Origin: Desulfobacteraceae bacterium
GTDB lineage: Bacteria > Desulfobacterota > DSM-4660 > Desulfatiglandales > Desulfatiglandaceae
Length of the DNA: 33,998 nucleotides
Direction: 5' to 3'
NCBI GenBank assembly: GCA_003599015.1
Contig: QZIK01000088.1
Location: forward strand, 1 to 33,998
The position numbers and the translations under genes were made by a program. The notes below the pieces were generated by a model. That model saw only the letters and a list, made by a program, of their open reading frames with translations. It was not told the DNA's origin and did not search any database. Positions 1 through 7,593 of the stretch are shown piece after piece; within the stretch, counting starts at the first letter, position 1; the number at the start of each line of letters is the position of its first letter.

Positions 1-1
1 T

Positions 2-181
2 AAAGAACTCATTATCGAGGCCTGCCGAACATTGAAGGCTCTGGGCGAAAGGCTTCCCTTTGAACTCAGGGGAGGGGATGAACCCCTGCGCATTGAAGAT
101 CCTGAGACAATCAAGGCGGCTGCCGGGGAGGTAAGGCGTTATCTGATGAGACGAGTGCTTTCTGCCGGGGTAGAGCCATGA
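2..181 (+). CDS. Partial C-terminus of a probable SbcD/YhaO-like DNA repair exonuclease
   Basis: An open frame enters from the left edge and ends at TGA 179-181, giving about 59 residues that finish RRVLSAGVEP. Its stop overlaps the ATG of the next gene by 4 nt (ATGA), a sign of translational coupling. The fragment has no catalytic motif, so identity rests on context: YhaN-type SMC-like ATPases are normally encoded directly after a calcineurin-like exonuclease of the SbcD/YhaO family. A charged helical C-terminus is compatible with that. The start lies outside the window. The function is an inference from the neighbour, not from sequence. Confidence 0.5.
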   Translation, partial: KELIIEACRTLKALGERLPFELRGGDEPLRIEDPETIKAAAGEVRRYLMRRVLSAGVEP

Positions 182-3100
182 GGATCATGAGACTTGACCT
201 TTCAGCTTTCGGACCCTTTACCGACAAAAGCATAGACCTTGGAGAAGGCCGGGAAGGATTGCACATCATCTATGGGGCAAACGAAGCTGGTAAAAGCTCT
301 GCCTTGCGCGCGCTCAAATGTCTTCTCTATGGAATACCGGCAAGGTCCTCCGACAACTTCATACATGATCACAAATCTCTCAGGATTGGAGGGCTTATTT
401 CCGATTCCAGGGGCTCAGAGCTCAACTTCATAAGGCGCAAGGGAAACAGAGACACACTTCTCGATTCATCAGGCACTCCAATGAGTGATGCAGTGCTCGA
501 AAGATACCTGCACGGAATCACCGGAGAGTTTTTTGAGATCCTTTTCGGCATTGATCATCCTGCGCTTGTGACAGGGGGGCAGAATCTTCTCTCAGGAAAA
601 GGCGGGGCAGGAGGGAGCCTGTTTGCAGCAGGCACAGGTGGGAGAAATCTGACGCATGTCCTTTCAGAAATAGAATCCAAGGCGGAAGCCCTTTTTAAGC
701 CGAGGGCGCAAAATCCTTTGTTAAACAAAGCGATAGCAAGGCATCAGGATATAAGAAGACGGATATCGGAGGTTTCTGTTTCAAGCAGCGACTGGGGTGA
801 AAAAGAGAGAACTCTCAAAAAGGTCCTTAAGGAACGGGACGAGGTTCAGGGCCTTATCGAGGCTCACTCGGTGAAGCAGATTCGTCTTATGAGGATTAAG
901 GAACTCATCCCCAAGGTTGCCGGCAGAAAGGAGCTTGCGGCAAGACTTGAGGTCTTCGGAGAAGTGGTTATCCTGCCCGAGGAATTTACAAAGAGGCGCC
1001 ATGAGGTAGAAAGCGATCTAAAGAAGGCAAAAGAAGTTAAGAGAAGGGCCGAGCTTGATCTTGAGCGGCTCCTTTCCGAGAAGGCAGGTATCGCGATTCC
1101 TGTAAGGCTTCTCGAAAGGGCCGAGGCGGTGAGGGAGATCCAACAGAGGCTTGGGCAGCATATAAAGGCCGCATCGGATCTGGGTAAGCTCGAAGGCAGT
1201 TACGCACAGAACATGTCGGACATTCAAAGACTGATCTCAGAGCTTAAACCCGGCGCGGGAATGGATGAGTTAAAATCCATGCGGCCCGGGGCCTCAGCCA
1301 AGGCTCGCGTCCAGGGCCTGGGCAATAAATATCATGCTCTGCGCTCAACCCTTGAGAGGGCAGAAAAGGATATCAGGGAGGCAGGCGATAAAATAAAAAG
1401 GCTCAGGGAAGAACTGGCCTTGCTGGAAGCGTTCAGGGACGCATCGAGCCTTAAGAGGGCTTTTTCAAGGGCCAACAAGAAGGGCGATCTTTCGGCTGCG
1501 TTGAGGAATACGGAAAAAGATCTTACCACTGAAGAAAAAAACGTGAATATACTCTTGAGCAGGCTCAACCCCTGGTCGGGCACCCTTGAAGACCTGATGA
1601 GGCTGACTGTGCCTTCTGTCGAGACCATAAACCGTTTTGCAACAGAATTCTCCGAGATCAGGCTGGAGAAGGAAAGCGGTAATGGCCTTCTAAAGAAGAC
1701 CGATGATGAACTTAAGGTCCTGAGGCAGAAGATCAGGGCGGTTGAAATGGCAGGAGTTGTCCCCACCGAAAAGGAGCTTGAAGCGCAGAGGGAAAGGCGC
1801 AATCTTGGATGGGAAATTGTAAAAAGGACATGGCTCAAAGGAGAGGATGTCGGTGAACAAGCCAGAAGCTATGACCCTGAGCGCAGCCTCGCGGATGCCT
1901 ATGAGGATGCAGTGATAGAGGCCGACAAGATCTCCGACCGCCTGAGGAGGGAGGCGGCGCGTGTCGCTGATTACGCATCACTTTTGTCCCGGGCAGGGAG
2001 GATGGAAGAAGACATTGGGAAGTTAAAGAGCGACCTTCGAATCCTTGAGACGGAAAACGTCTCCCGACAGGCCGGATGGATTGAATTGTGGAATTCCTGC
2101 GGTTTTGAGCCTCTAACCCCTTCAGAGATGAGGGACTGGATTGGCCGTTTTGACAAGGTTATGCAAAGGGCTGAGCGGCTGGGCGAACTCAAGGCCGACA
2201 TAGAGACCCTGAGGGAGCAGACCGGTATCCACAGGGCGGAACTGAAGGGGTGCATGGAGTCCCTGGGAGAGAATGTCCCTGAAGGAGATTCTCTGGATAA
2301 GCTCCTTGACCGCTGCGAGGCCGTCCTTGATCGAATAGATAAAAACGCAAGGCGCAGAACCGATCTGGAATCCAAACTGTCGTCTCTCAATGATGCTATG
2401 GCTGATGCCTTAAGGAACAGGGATGAAACAAGCGAAAAGCTTCTAGCCTGGGAGGGTCAGTGGTCAGAAGCGGTGAGACAAGTTGGTCTGCCGGGAGGGA
2501 CCGCGCCTGATGCGGCCCTCCTGTTGATAGCAAAACTTGATGAGCTTTTCAAGAAACTGGATGAATGCGATTCCCTGGAAAGGCGTATTGTAGGGATAAA
2601 AAGGGATGGCGAGGCTTTTGCCTGTGATGTAAAAACCGTCGTTGCCTGTGTAGCGCCGGAGCTGAAGGAACTGGCTCCCGAGCACGCCGCCGTGAACCTC
2701 AACAACGAGCTTTCAAAGGCGCTTCAGGCGGAGACCAGATACAGGGCTATCGAAAAGGAGATGAGGCAGAAGACCTCGGATATTAAGGAGGCGGAAAAGG
2801 ATATTGCCCTTGCATCTGGGAGGCTCTCTGCGCTTTGCAGACAGGCAGCCTGTGCATCTCCCGAGGAACTTGAGGCACAGGAGATGAGATCTTTCGAGTT
2901 TAGAAAACTTAAGGATGCCCTCAATTCCCTTGAGACCCGGATAACAGAGCTCGGAGGGGGCGCGGGCCTTCACGATATTCTCAAGGAGTTGGAAGCCTAT
3001 AATATGGACGGCGTTGAGGCCGGAGTAGGGAAGCTGGAGTCGGAGCTTTCCGATCTAAAGATTCGCCAGAGGGAACTGGGGGAAAGGGTGGGTGCACTGA

Positions 3101-3678
3101 GAAGCGAACTTGCCAGAATTGACGGATCGGCTGCTGCCTTGCGAGCTGCTGAAGAGGCACAGCAAATTCTGGCAGAGATAAGAAACACGGCCGAGGACTA
3201 TCTTGTGCTTCGATTGTCTTCCCTGATCCTGCGAAAGGCAATAGAGAAATATCGGACACGAAACCAGGGTCCGCTCGTCGCCAGAGCGGGGGAGCTTTTT
3301 GCAAGGCTCACCCTGGGTTCTTTTGCCGGCCTTAAGACGGATTACGGAGAAGGAGACGAACCGGTGCTCTATGGAGTCAGACCCGGCGGCCGTCTCGTGG
3401 ATGTGACAGGCATGAGCGACGGCACCGTCGACCAGCTTTACCTTGCGCTTCGCCTGGCTACGCTTGAAAGATATCTTGAAGAAAACGAGCCAATGCCTTT
3501 CGTGGTTGACGACATCCTCATCCGCTTCGACGACGACCGATCAAAGGCGGCCCTTGAGATCCTCTCCGATCTCTCCCGCAAGACCCAGGTCCTCTTCTTT
3601 ACGCACCACACCCGCATGCTTGAACTTGCAAAGAAGATAAACGGGAGAAGAGAGATCTTTTTCAAGAATCTGGGTTAG
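178..3678 (+). CDS. SMC-like AAA ATPase, YhaN family (SbcC-type partner of a nuclease)
   Basis: The 1166-residue protein begins with a Rad50/SbcC-type N-terminus and has a Walker A motif GANEAGKSS at residues 33-41. A very long charged region rich in Lys, Glu and Arg follows (about 200-1000) and looks like coiled coil. The C-terminus has an ABC signature-like stretch (SDGTVDQLYLALRLA) and a Walker B region (PFVVDDILIRFDDD, about 1107-1120). This arrangement folds back to form one ATPase head. The family is thought to work with an SbcD-like nuclease in DNA end processing or repair, here probably the upstream gene that overlaps it by 4 nt. The ATG at 178 fits both the overlap and the conserved start. 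The exact substrate is unknown. Confidence 0.88.
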   Translation: MRIMRLDLSAFGPFTDKSIDLGEGREGLHIIYGANEAGKSSALRALKCLLYGIPARSSDNFIHDHKSLRIGGLISDSRGSELNFIRRKGNRDTLLDSSGTPMSDAVLERYLHGITGEFFEILFGIDHPALVTGGQNLLSGKGGAGGSLFAAGTGGRNLTHVLSEIESKAEALFKPRAQNPLLNKAIARHQDIRRRISEVSVSSSDWGEKERTLKKVLKERDEVQGLIEAHSVKQIRLMRIKELIPKVAGRKELAARLEVFGEVVILPEEFTKRRHEVESDLKKAKEVKRRAELDLERLLSEKAGIAIPVRLLERAEAVREIQQRLGQHIKAASDLGKLEGSYAQNMSDIQRLISELKPGAGMDELKSMRPGASAKARVQGLGNKYHALRSTLERAEKDIREAGDKIKRLREELALLEAFRDASSLKRAFSRANKKGDLSAALRNTEKDLTTEEKNVNILLSRLNPWSGTLEDLMRLTVPSVETINRFATEFSEIRLEKESGNGLLKKTDDELKVLRQKIRAVEMAGVVPTEKELEAQRERRNLGWEIVKRTWLKGEDVGEQARSYDPERSLADAYEDAVIEADKISDRLRREAARVADYASLLSRAGRMEEDIGKLKSDLRILETENVSRQAGWIELWNSCGFEPLTPSEMRDWIGRFDKVMQRAERLGELKADIETLREQTGIHRAELKGCMESLGENVPEGDSLDKLLDRCEAVLDRIDKNARRRTDLESKLSSLNDAMADALRNRDETSEKLLAWEGQWSEAVRQVGLPGGTAPDAALLLIAKLDELFKKLDECDSLERRIVGIKRDGEAFACDVKTVVACVAPELKELAPEHAAVNLNNELSKALQAETRYRAIEKEMRQKTSDIKEAEKDIALASGRLSALCRQAACASPEELEAQEMRSFEFRKLKDALNSLETRITELGGGAGLHDILKELEAYNMDGVEAGVGKLESELSDLKIRQRELGERVGALRSELARIDGSAAALRAAEEAQQILAEIRNTAEDYLVLRLSSLILRKAIEKYRTRNQGPLVARAGELFARLTLGSFAGLKTDYGEGDEPVLYGVRPGGRLVDVTGMSDGTVDQLYLALRLATLERYLEENEPMPFVVDDILIRFDDDRSKAALEILSDLSRKTQVLFFTHHTRMLELAKKINGRREIFFKNLG

Positions 3679-3687
3679 CCTGGAACA

Positions 3688-3733
3688 GTTAAGCCCGAGG
3701 CTTTGGCCGGAAGGCCCCCTTTGTGGACTTAAC
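3688..3733. repeat. Inverted repeat between convergent genes, possible weak terminator
   Basis: GTTAAG at 3688-3693 is mirrored by CTTAAC at 3728-3733. Inside lies a small GGCC-GGAA-GGCC hairpin (3705-3716). It sits between the convergent ends of the YhaN-like gene and bamI and overlaps the bamI stop codon. There is no T-tract on either strand, so a termination role is only a guess from position. Confidence 0.25.
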
Positions 3734-4337
3734 CTTCGTGTACAAACGAATGCAGAGAGGAGGCCAGCGCTTCTGTCAAGACATATGCTGCCTGCAGTGC
3801 CGAAGTGGGGCAGAGGGGAAAGCATTCCTTGCAGTTCCAGCACTCCTTGGAGGCTATTTCCGGGATGAAGCTGATCTCCCGTCGTGTCCCTCTGTCAACA
3901 AATCCGACAGCGTTTTTCTTTTTTATCTCGGCACAATATCTCACACACAGGCCGCAGTGGATGCAAAAGGAGGCCTCTTTTTCAAAACGGTCTCTGTCAG
4001 CTCCATATTCCTTGGCAAGTTCCTTTAATTGAGTGGAGTCAGGAGCATGGGCAAGGAGAAGTTCAAGGATCGTTTTTCGGATTCTGTCTATCTTTTCAGA
4101 CCTGGTTCTCACGATCAGGTTAGGTTCCACAGGATAAAGGCAGGCTGCCACGAGCTTTGTCCAGCCGCGGATTTCCGCTTCCACGGTGCAGATTCTGCAG
4201 GCTCCATAAGGTTCCAGTTTTTCGTGGTGACAAAGAGTCGGAATAGCAATCCCAAGCTTTTGGGCGGCCTGCAGAATGGTCATTCCTTCACTGGCTTCAA
4301 ATTTTCTTCCGTCAATCTCTAAAATGATTCCGCTCAT
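3729..4337 (-). CDS. bamI: BamI: NuoG/HndD-like iron-sulfur subunit of class II benzoyl-CoA reductase complex
   Basis: The 202-residue protein resembles the N-terminal part of NuoG and of [FeFe]-hydrogenase subunit HndD. A plant-type [2Fe-2S] domain carries C36, C47, C50 and C66. Two [4Fe-4S] ferredoxin motifs follow: C125-C128-C131-C135 and C166-C169-C172-C176. The catalytic or molybdopterin-like part of full NuoG is absent, so it is an electron wire rather than an enzyme. Its ATG overlaps the end of bamH by 4 nt (ATGA). As last gene of the bam operon, it is expected to take electrons from the BamG-BamH NAD(P)H module and pass them to the Hdr-like subunits in the cytoplasm. The role is assigned by family and gene order. 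Confidence 0.85.
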   Translation of the reverse strand: MSGIILEIDGRKFEASEGMTILQAAQKLGIAIPTLCHHEKLEPYGACRICTVEAEIRGWTKLVAACLYPVEPNLIVRTRSEKIDRIRKTILELLLAHAPDSTQLKELAKEYGADRDRFEKEASFCIHCGLCVRYCAEIKKKNAVGFVDRGTRREISFIPEIASKECWNCKECFPLCPTSALQAAYVLTEALASSLHSFVHEG

Positions 4338-6262
4338 TTCTTTTTACTCTCTCTGACTATAGTTCTGGCTTCTGTAGGGATAGGAGGCGGAACAGGCTCC
4401 CCGGAGATCTTTTTTACCGCACCAAAGCGGTCCGGGCAGGCCTGAAAGCAGGTTCCGCACTTTGTGCATTTGTCCTGGAGAATTACATGGATCTGGTTTT
4501 TACCGCCTTCAATGGCCTTTGAAGGGCATTGCCTGAAGCAGATCATGCAGGCCTTGCACTTTTCAGGATCAATATAAAAGGAAATCAACTCCTTGCAGGA
4601 GAGAGCAGGGCATCTCTTATCCCTGATATGCGCCTCATACTCATCTCTAAAGTATTTGAGTGTACTCAGAAAAGGATTGGGAGCGCTCCTTCCCAGGGCG
4701 CACAGGGATGCCTCTCCGGAAACCTCTGCCAGCTCCTCCAGGAGCTCTATGTCGCCTTCTTTTCCCTTTCCTTTGGTGATATTGGTTAGGATCTTTAGCA
4801 TCTGCCTTATGCCTTCGCGGCAGGGGACACATTTGCCGCACGACTCATCGGTCAAAAAATCCAGAAAATACCTGGCCACATCAACCATGCAGGTATCTTC
4901 ATCCATTATGATCATCCCGCCCGATCCCATCATTGAGCCGGCCTTTGTGAGTTCATCAAAACCGACCTGCAGATCAAGCAGCTCTTCAGGAAGACATCCG
5001 CCCGAGGGACCGCCTGTCTGCACTGCCTTGAACCTCTTTCCTCCTGGAATCCCTCCGCCTATCTTGTAGATCAGGTCCCTCAAGGTCATACCCATGGGAA
5101 CTTCCACAAGGCCGGTGTTGTTTATCTTGCCGACCAGGGAGAAGATCTTTGTGCCTTTGCTTTTTTCGGTTCCGAATTCGGTGAACCAGTCAGCCCCCTT
5201 GTTGATGATGAGCGGTACATTGGCCCATGTCTCAACATTGTTCAAAACGCTGGGTCTGTCCCAGACTCCCTTGACCGCTGTGTGTATGTACTTGGGCCTT
5301 GGCTCTCCCGCCTTGCCTTCCAGCGCGGTCATGAGCGCACTGGATTCTCCGCATACAAAAGCTCCGGATCCCCTGTGCACCTTGATGTTGAAATCAAATC
5401 CGGAACCAAGAATATCTTTACCCAGGAAGCCGTACTCTTCTGCCTGATTAATCGCGATGGTGACATTTTCCACTGCAAGTGGATATTCCTGCCTGACGTA
5501 GATGTATCCCTCGCTTGATCCAACTGCGTAGGCCCCTATGATCAATCCCTCGAGAACCGAATGAGGATTTCCCTCAAGAAGGCTTCTGTCCATGTAAGCC
5601 CCGGGGTCTCCCTCGTCCGCGTTTACGATCACATACTTGATATCGCCCGGCGCATTGCGGGATTCTTCCCACTTCCTTCCTGTCGGAAACCCTCCTCCAC
5701 CCCTTCCTCTCAGGTTGGATTTTTTGACCTCCTCCAGTACCCTGCCGGCAGTCATCTGGAAAAGGGCCTTAGCAAGGGCTGAATAGCCGCCGATCGCCAG
5801 ATAGTCTTCTATGCTCTTGGGGTCAATATTCCCGTTGGAACCGAAAACACGGCGAACCTGATTTTTATAAAATGGTATTTCAGATTCATGCATTATCTTT
5901 TGGTTGGTTTTTGGGTCCGTATAGAGTAATCGCTCTATTACCTTTTTATTCTTTATGGTCTGGGAGATGATTTCAGGGACATCCTGAGGCTGCACCTGAA
6001 GGTAACATATCTCCTCGGGATGAATAACTATTATGGGTCCCCTTTCACAAAATCCATGGCATCCTGTTCTCCTGACATCAACATCTGCGCTCAGCCCCTG
6101 TTTTGAAACCTCTTCTTGGATAATGGCAGCGACTTCGCGGCTGCCCGAGGCATGGCAGGCAGATCCGGAGCAAAGAGTGATACAGGGCTTATTCGGATCT
6201 CTTTTTGATAAGATGATTTTCCTGATTTCTTCCAGTTCAGCAGGTGAATTTATCCGTGCCAT
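4334..6262 (-). CDS. bamH: BamH: NuoF/HndC-like FMN- and NAD(P)-binding iron-sulfur subunit
   Basis: The 642-residue protein has the NuoF layout. An N-terminal thioredoxin-like [2Fe-2S] domain carries C31, C36, C68 and C72. An NAD(H)/FMN domain follows with the glycine-rich GRGGGGFPTGRKWE and NADEGDPGAYMDR motifs, then an SLBB-type stretch, then the N3-type [4Fe-4S] motif ESCGKCVPCREG near residues 472-482. A C-terminal two-cluster ferredoxin domain follows (CKACMICFRQCP near 568, CTKCGTCFQACP near 598), as in bifurcating hydrogenase subunits. It should be the NAD(P)H site of the Bam complex. The ATG at 6262 has AGGGGA upstream and lies 9 nt after bamG. Confidence 0.9.
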   Translation of the reverse strand: MARINSPAELEEIRKIILSKRDPNKPCITLCSGSACHASGSREVAAIIQEEVSKQGLSADVDVRRTGCHGFCERGPIIVIHPEEICYLQVQPQDVPEIISQTIKNKKVIERLLYTDPKTNQKIMHESEIPFYKNQVRRVFGSNGNIDPKSIEDYLAIGGYSALAKALFQMTAGRVLEEVKKSNLRGRGGGGFPTGRKWEESRNAPGDIKYVIVNADEGDPGAYMDRSLLEGNPHSVLEGLIIGAYAVGSSEGYIYVRQEYPLAVENVTIAINQAEEYGFLGKDILGSGFDFNIKVHRGSGAFVCGESSALMTALEGKAGEPRPKYIHTAVKGVWDRPSVLNNVETWANVPLIINKGADWFTEFGTEKSKGTKIFSLVGKINNTGLVEVPMGMTLRDLIYKIGGGIPGGKRFKAVQTGGPSGGCLPEELLDLQVGFDELTKAGSMMGSGGMIIMDEDTCMVDVARYFLDFLTDESCGKCVPCREGIRQMLKILTNITKGKGKEGDIELLEELAEVSGEASLCALGRSAPNPFLSTLKYFRDEYEAHIRDKRCPALSCKELISFYIDPEKCKACMICFRQCPSKAIEGGKNQIHVILQDKCTKCGTCFQACPDRFGAVKKISGEPVPPPIPTEARTIVRESKKK

Positions 6263-6271
6263 GATTTTCCC

Positions 6272-6724
6272 CTAGTCATATTTTTTTAGCACGTCTGCAA
6301 CATTGGCAGGCGCAATCTTTCCATGATGCTTTCCATCCACTTCCATTACCGGCCCCAAGGCGCAGCAACCCAGGCAGTTGACGGTCTGGAGGCTGAACTT
6401 CAAATTAGAGTCCGTCTCTCCAGGTTTGATTCCGGTAAGGTCCTGGACCGTATCTAGTATGCGGGTCGCACCACGGACATGGCAGGCAGTGCCCATGCAG
6501 ATATGGATCTCGTGCCGTCCCTTGGGCACTAGACTAAAGGCTTTGTAAAAGGTAGCTATATGCTGTATTCGGGTTAAGGGAACTTCCAGCCTTTCGCTTA
6601 CTCTTTCAAGTGCCTCCTTGGGAAGCCAGTGATTTTCGCTCTGGATCTCAAGCAATACCTGAATCAAAGAACTGGCTTCGCAGTGATGTTTGTCAATAAT
6701 TTTATCGATTTTTTCGTTATCCAT
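6272..6724 (-). CDS. bamG: BamG: NuoE-like [2Fe-2S] subunit
   Basis: This is a thioredoxin-like [2Fe-2S] protein of about 150 residues, like the 24-kDa subunit of complex I. The four expected cysteines are visible as ICMGTAC (C76, C81) and VNCLGCC (C117, C121). I chose the ATG at 6724, preceded by AGGAAAGGG, over a TTG 36 nt upstream that adds 12 poorly conserved residues. It lies 52 nt after bamF and 9 nt before bamH. It pairs with BamH to move electrons between NAD(P)H and the rest of the complex. Confidence 0.88.
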   Translation of the reverse strand: MDNEKIDKIIDKHHCEASSLIQVLLEIQSENHWLPKEALERVSERLEVPLTRIQHIATFYKAFSLVPKGRHEIHICMGTACHVRGATRILDTVQDLTGIKPGETDSNLKFSLQTVNCLGCCALGPVMEVDGKHHGKIAPANVADVLKKYD

Positions 6725-6776
6725 AGACCCTTTCCTGATCTCATTCCTTTCCTTATCCAATGCCCGTTTTTATAAC

Positions 6777-7544
6777 TCAGGCAGTGGCAAAGCGCTTTTG
6801 ACTTTCATCATACCTGACCAATCCCTGCCTTGAGGAACTGTTGAGATGTCTTGATACTTCAGACTGGTTCAAGCCTAAAGCCCTGGATATCTCTCCGGTT
6901 GAAAGGGGTTTTTCATTAAGAAGCGATATGATCTGGCTTATCGCCAGCTTGTCTATGACCAACTCATTAAACAATCTGTTTACTTCGTCGCTGGCGTAAA
7001 ATTTTTTATAGGCTTCTTCTGATTTGACCGGAGCTCTAAGCCTCTCTCTTTCCACCAGCCTGATATAGGGAACCAGTTTTCTGGCTGCCTCCAGCTTGAA
7101 TTTTAATGTTTTTTTATCGTTACCTTCATCCGTGCCGATCGGTCCCAGTTCCTTTACTTTTCTGGTGAAGGCATTAACGGCTTCAGCCAGACGGATTCCA
7201 TCGCTGGAATTCATGAACTCGATTTTTAATCTCTCAGGGTTGATGCCTATATTTGCCATTATTTTTCTGCATAGAAGCGTGTTGGCCAGGGCATCATAGT
7301 TCCCCTGAGTTACGTAATTGCATTCATTCAGCCTGCAACCGCCTATGAACACTCCATCGTGTCCGTTTGCAAACGCTCTGAGTATGAATTCCAGGTCCAC
7401 CCTGCCGGAGCACATGACGCGAATGAGCCTGATTTCAGTCGGATATTGTAGTCTGGAAACTCCAGCTAGATCAGCGGCGCCGTATGCTCACCAATGGCAT
7501 ACGAAACCTAGAATGTTCGGCTTGAATTTAAGACCTGTACTCAT
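6777..7544 (-). CDS. bamF: BamF: Sec-containing MvhD-like electron-transfer protein with C-terminal winged-helix-like domain
   Basis: Reading through an in-frame TGA at 7488-7490 gives 255 residues starting at ATG 7544, with GAGGTG as ribosome site. The N-terminus GFVCHW-Sec-AYGAADLAG and the following CSGR (C45), GGC (C70) and NEC (C75) match MvhD/VhuD, whose [2Fe-2S] cluster links hydrogenase to HdrA. Here Sec19 stands where relatives have Cys in CxxC. From about residue 195 the protein adds a region with an ArsR-like helix-turn-helix look (LSTGEISRALGLNQSEVSRH, 214-233), which MvhD does not need. Sec in BamF is known from anaerobic benzoate degraders such as Geobacter. Conventional calling would start at 7415 and lose the first 43 residues. 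The normal stop is also TGA (6777-6779). Confidence 0.9.
7449..7468 (-). promoter_or_regulatory. Candidate bacterial SECIS hairpin of bamF
   Basis: Starting 19 nt after the UGA on the minus strand, CUGGA pairs with UCCAG around a GUU loop. Three further pairs (UAG with CUA) lie below a single bulged A. The distance, small apical loop containing GU and coding-region location fit the bacterial SECIS pattern bound by SelB. Folded by eye only. Confidence 0.6.
7488..7490 (-). other. UGA read as selenocysteine, codon 19 of bamF
   Basis: TGA interrupts a frame that matches MvhD without a gap on both sides (FVCHW before, AYGAADLAG after). The position is a conserved Cys of the CxxC pair in the family. 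There is no frame change, which argues against decay. Confidence 0.9.
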
Positions 7545-7593
7545 TAATCATCACCTCTTTTCTCAGAATCCCTTATTTGGACATCAGCGGCTT

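Noticed and set aside
1332-1838. 168-residue Ser/Leu-rich antisense ORF
   Set aside because: It is antisense to the coiled-coil part of the YhaN-like gene; the low-complexity composition mirrors Lys/Glu-rich codons on the other strand.
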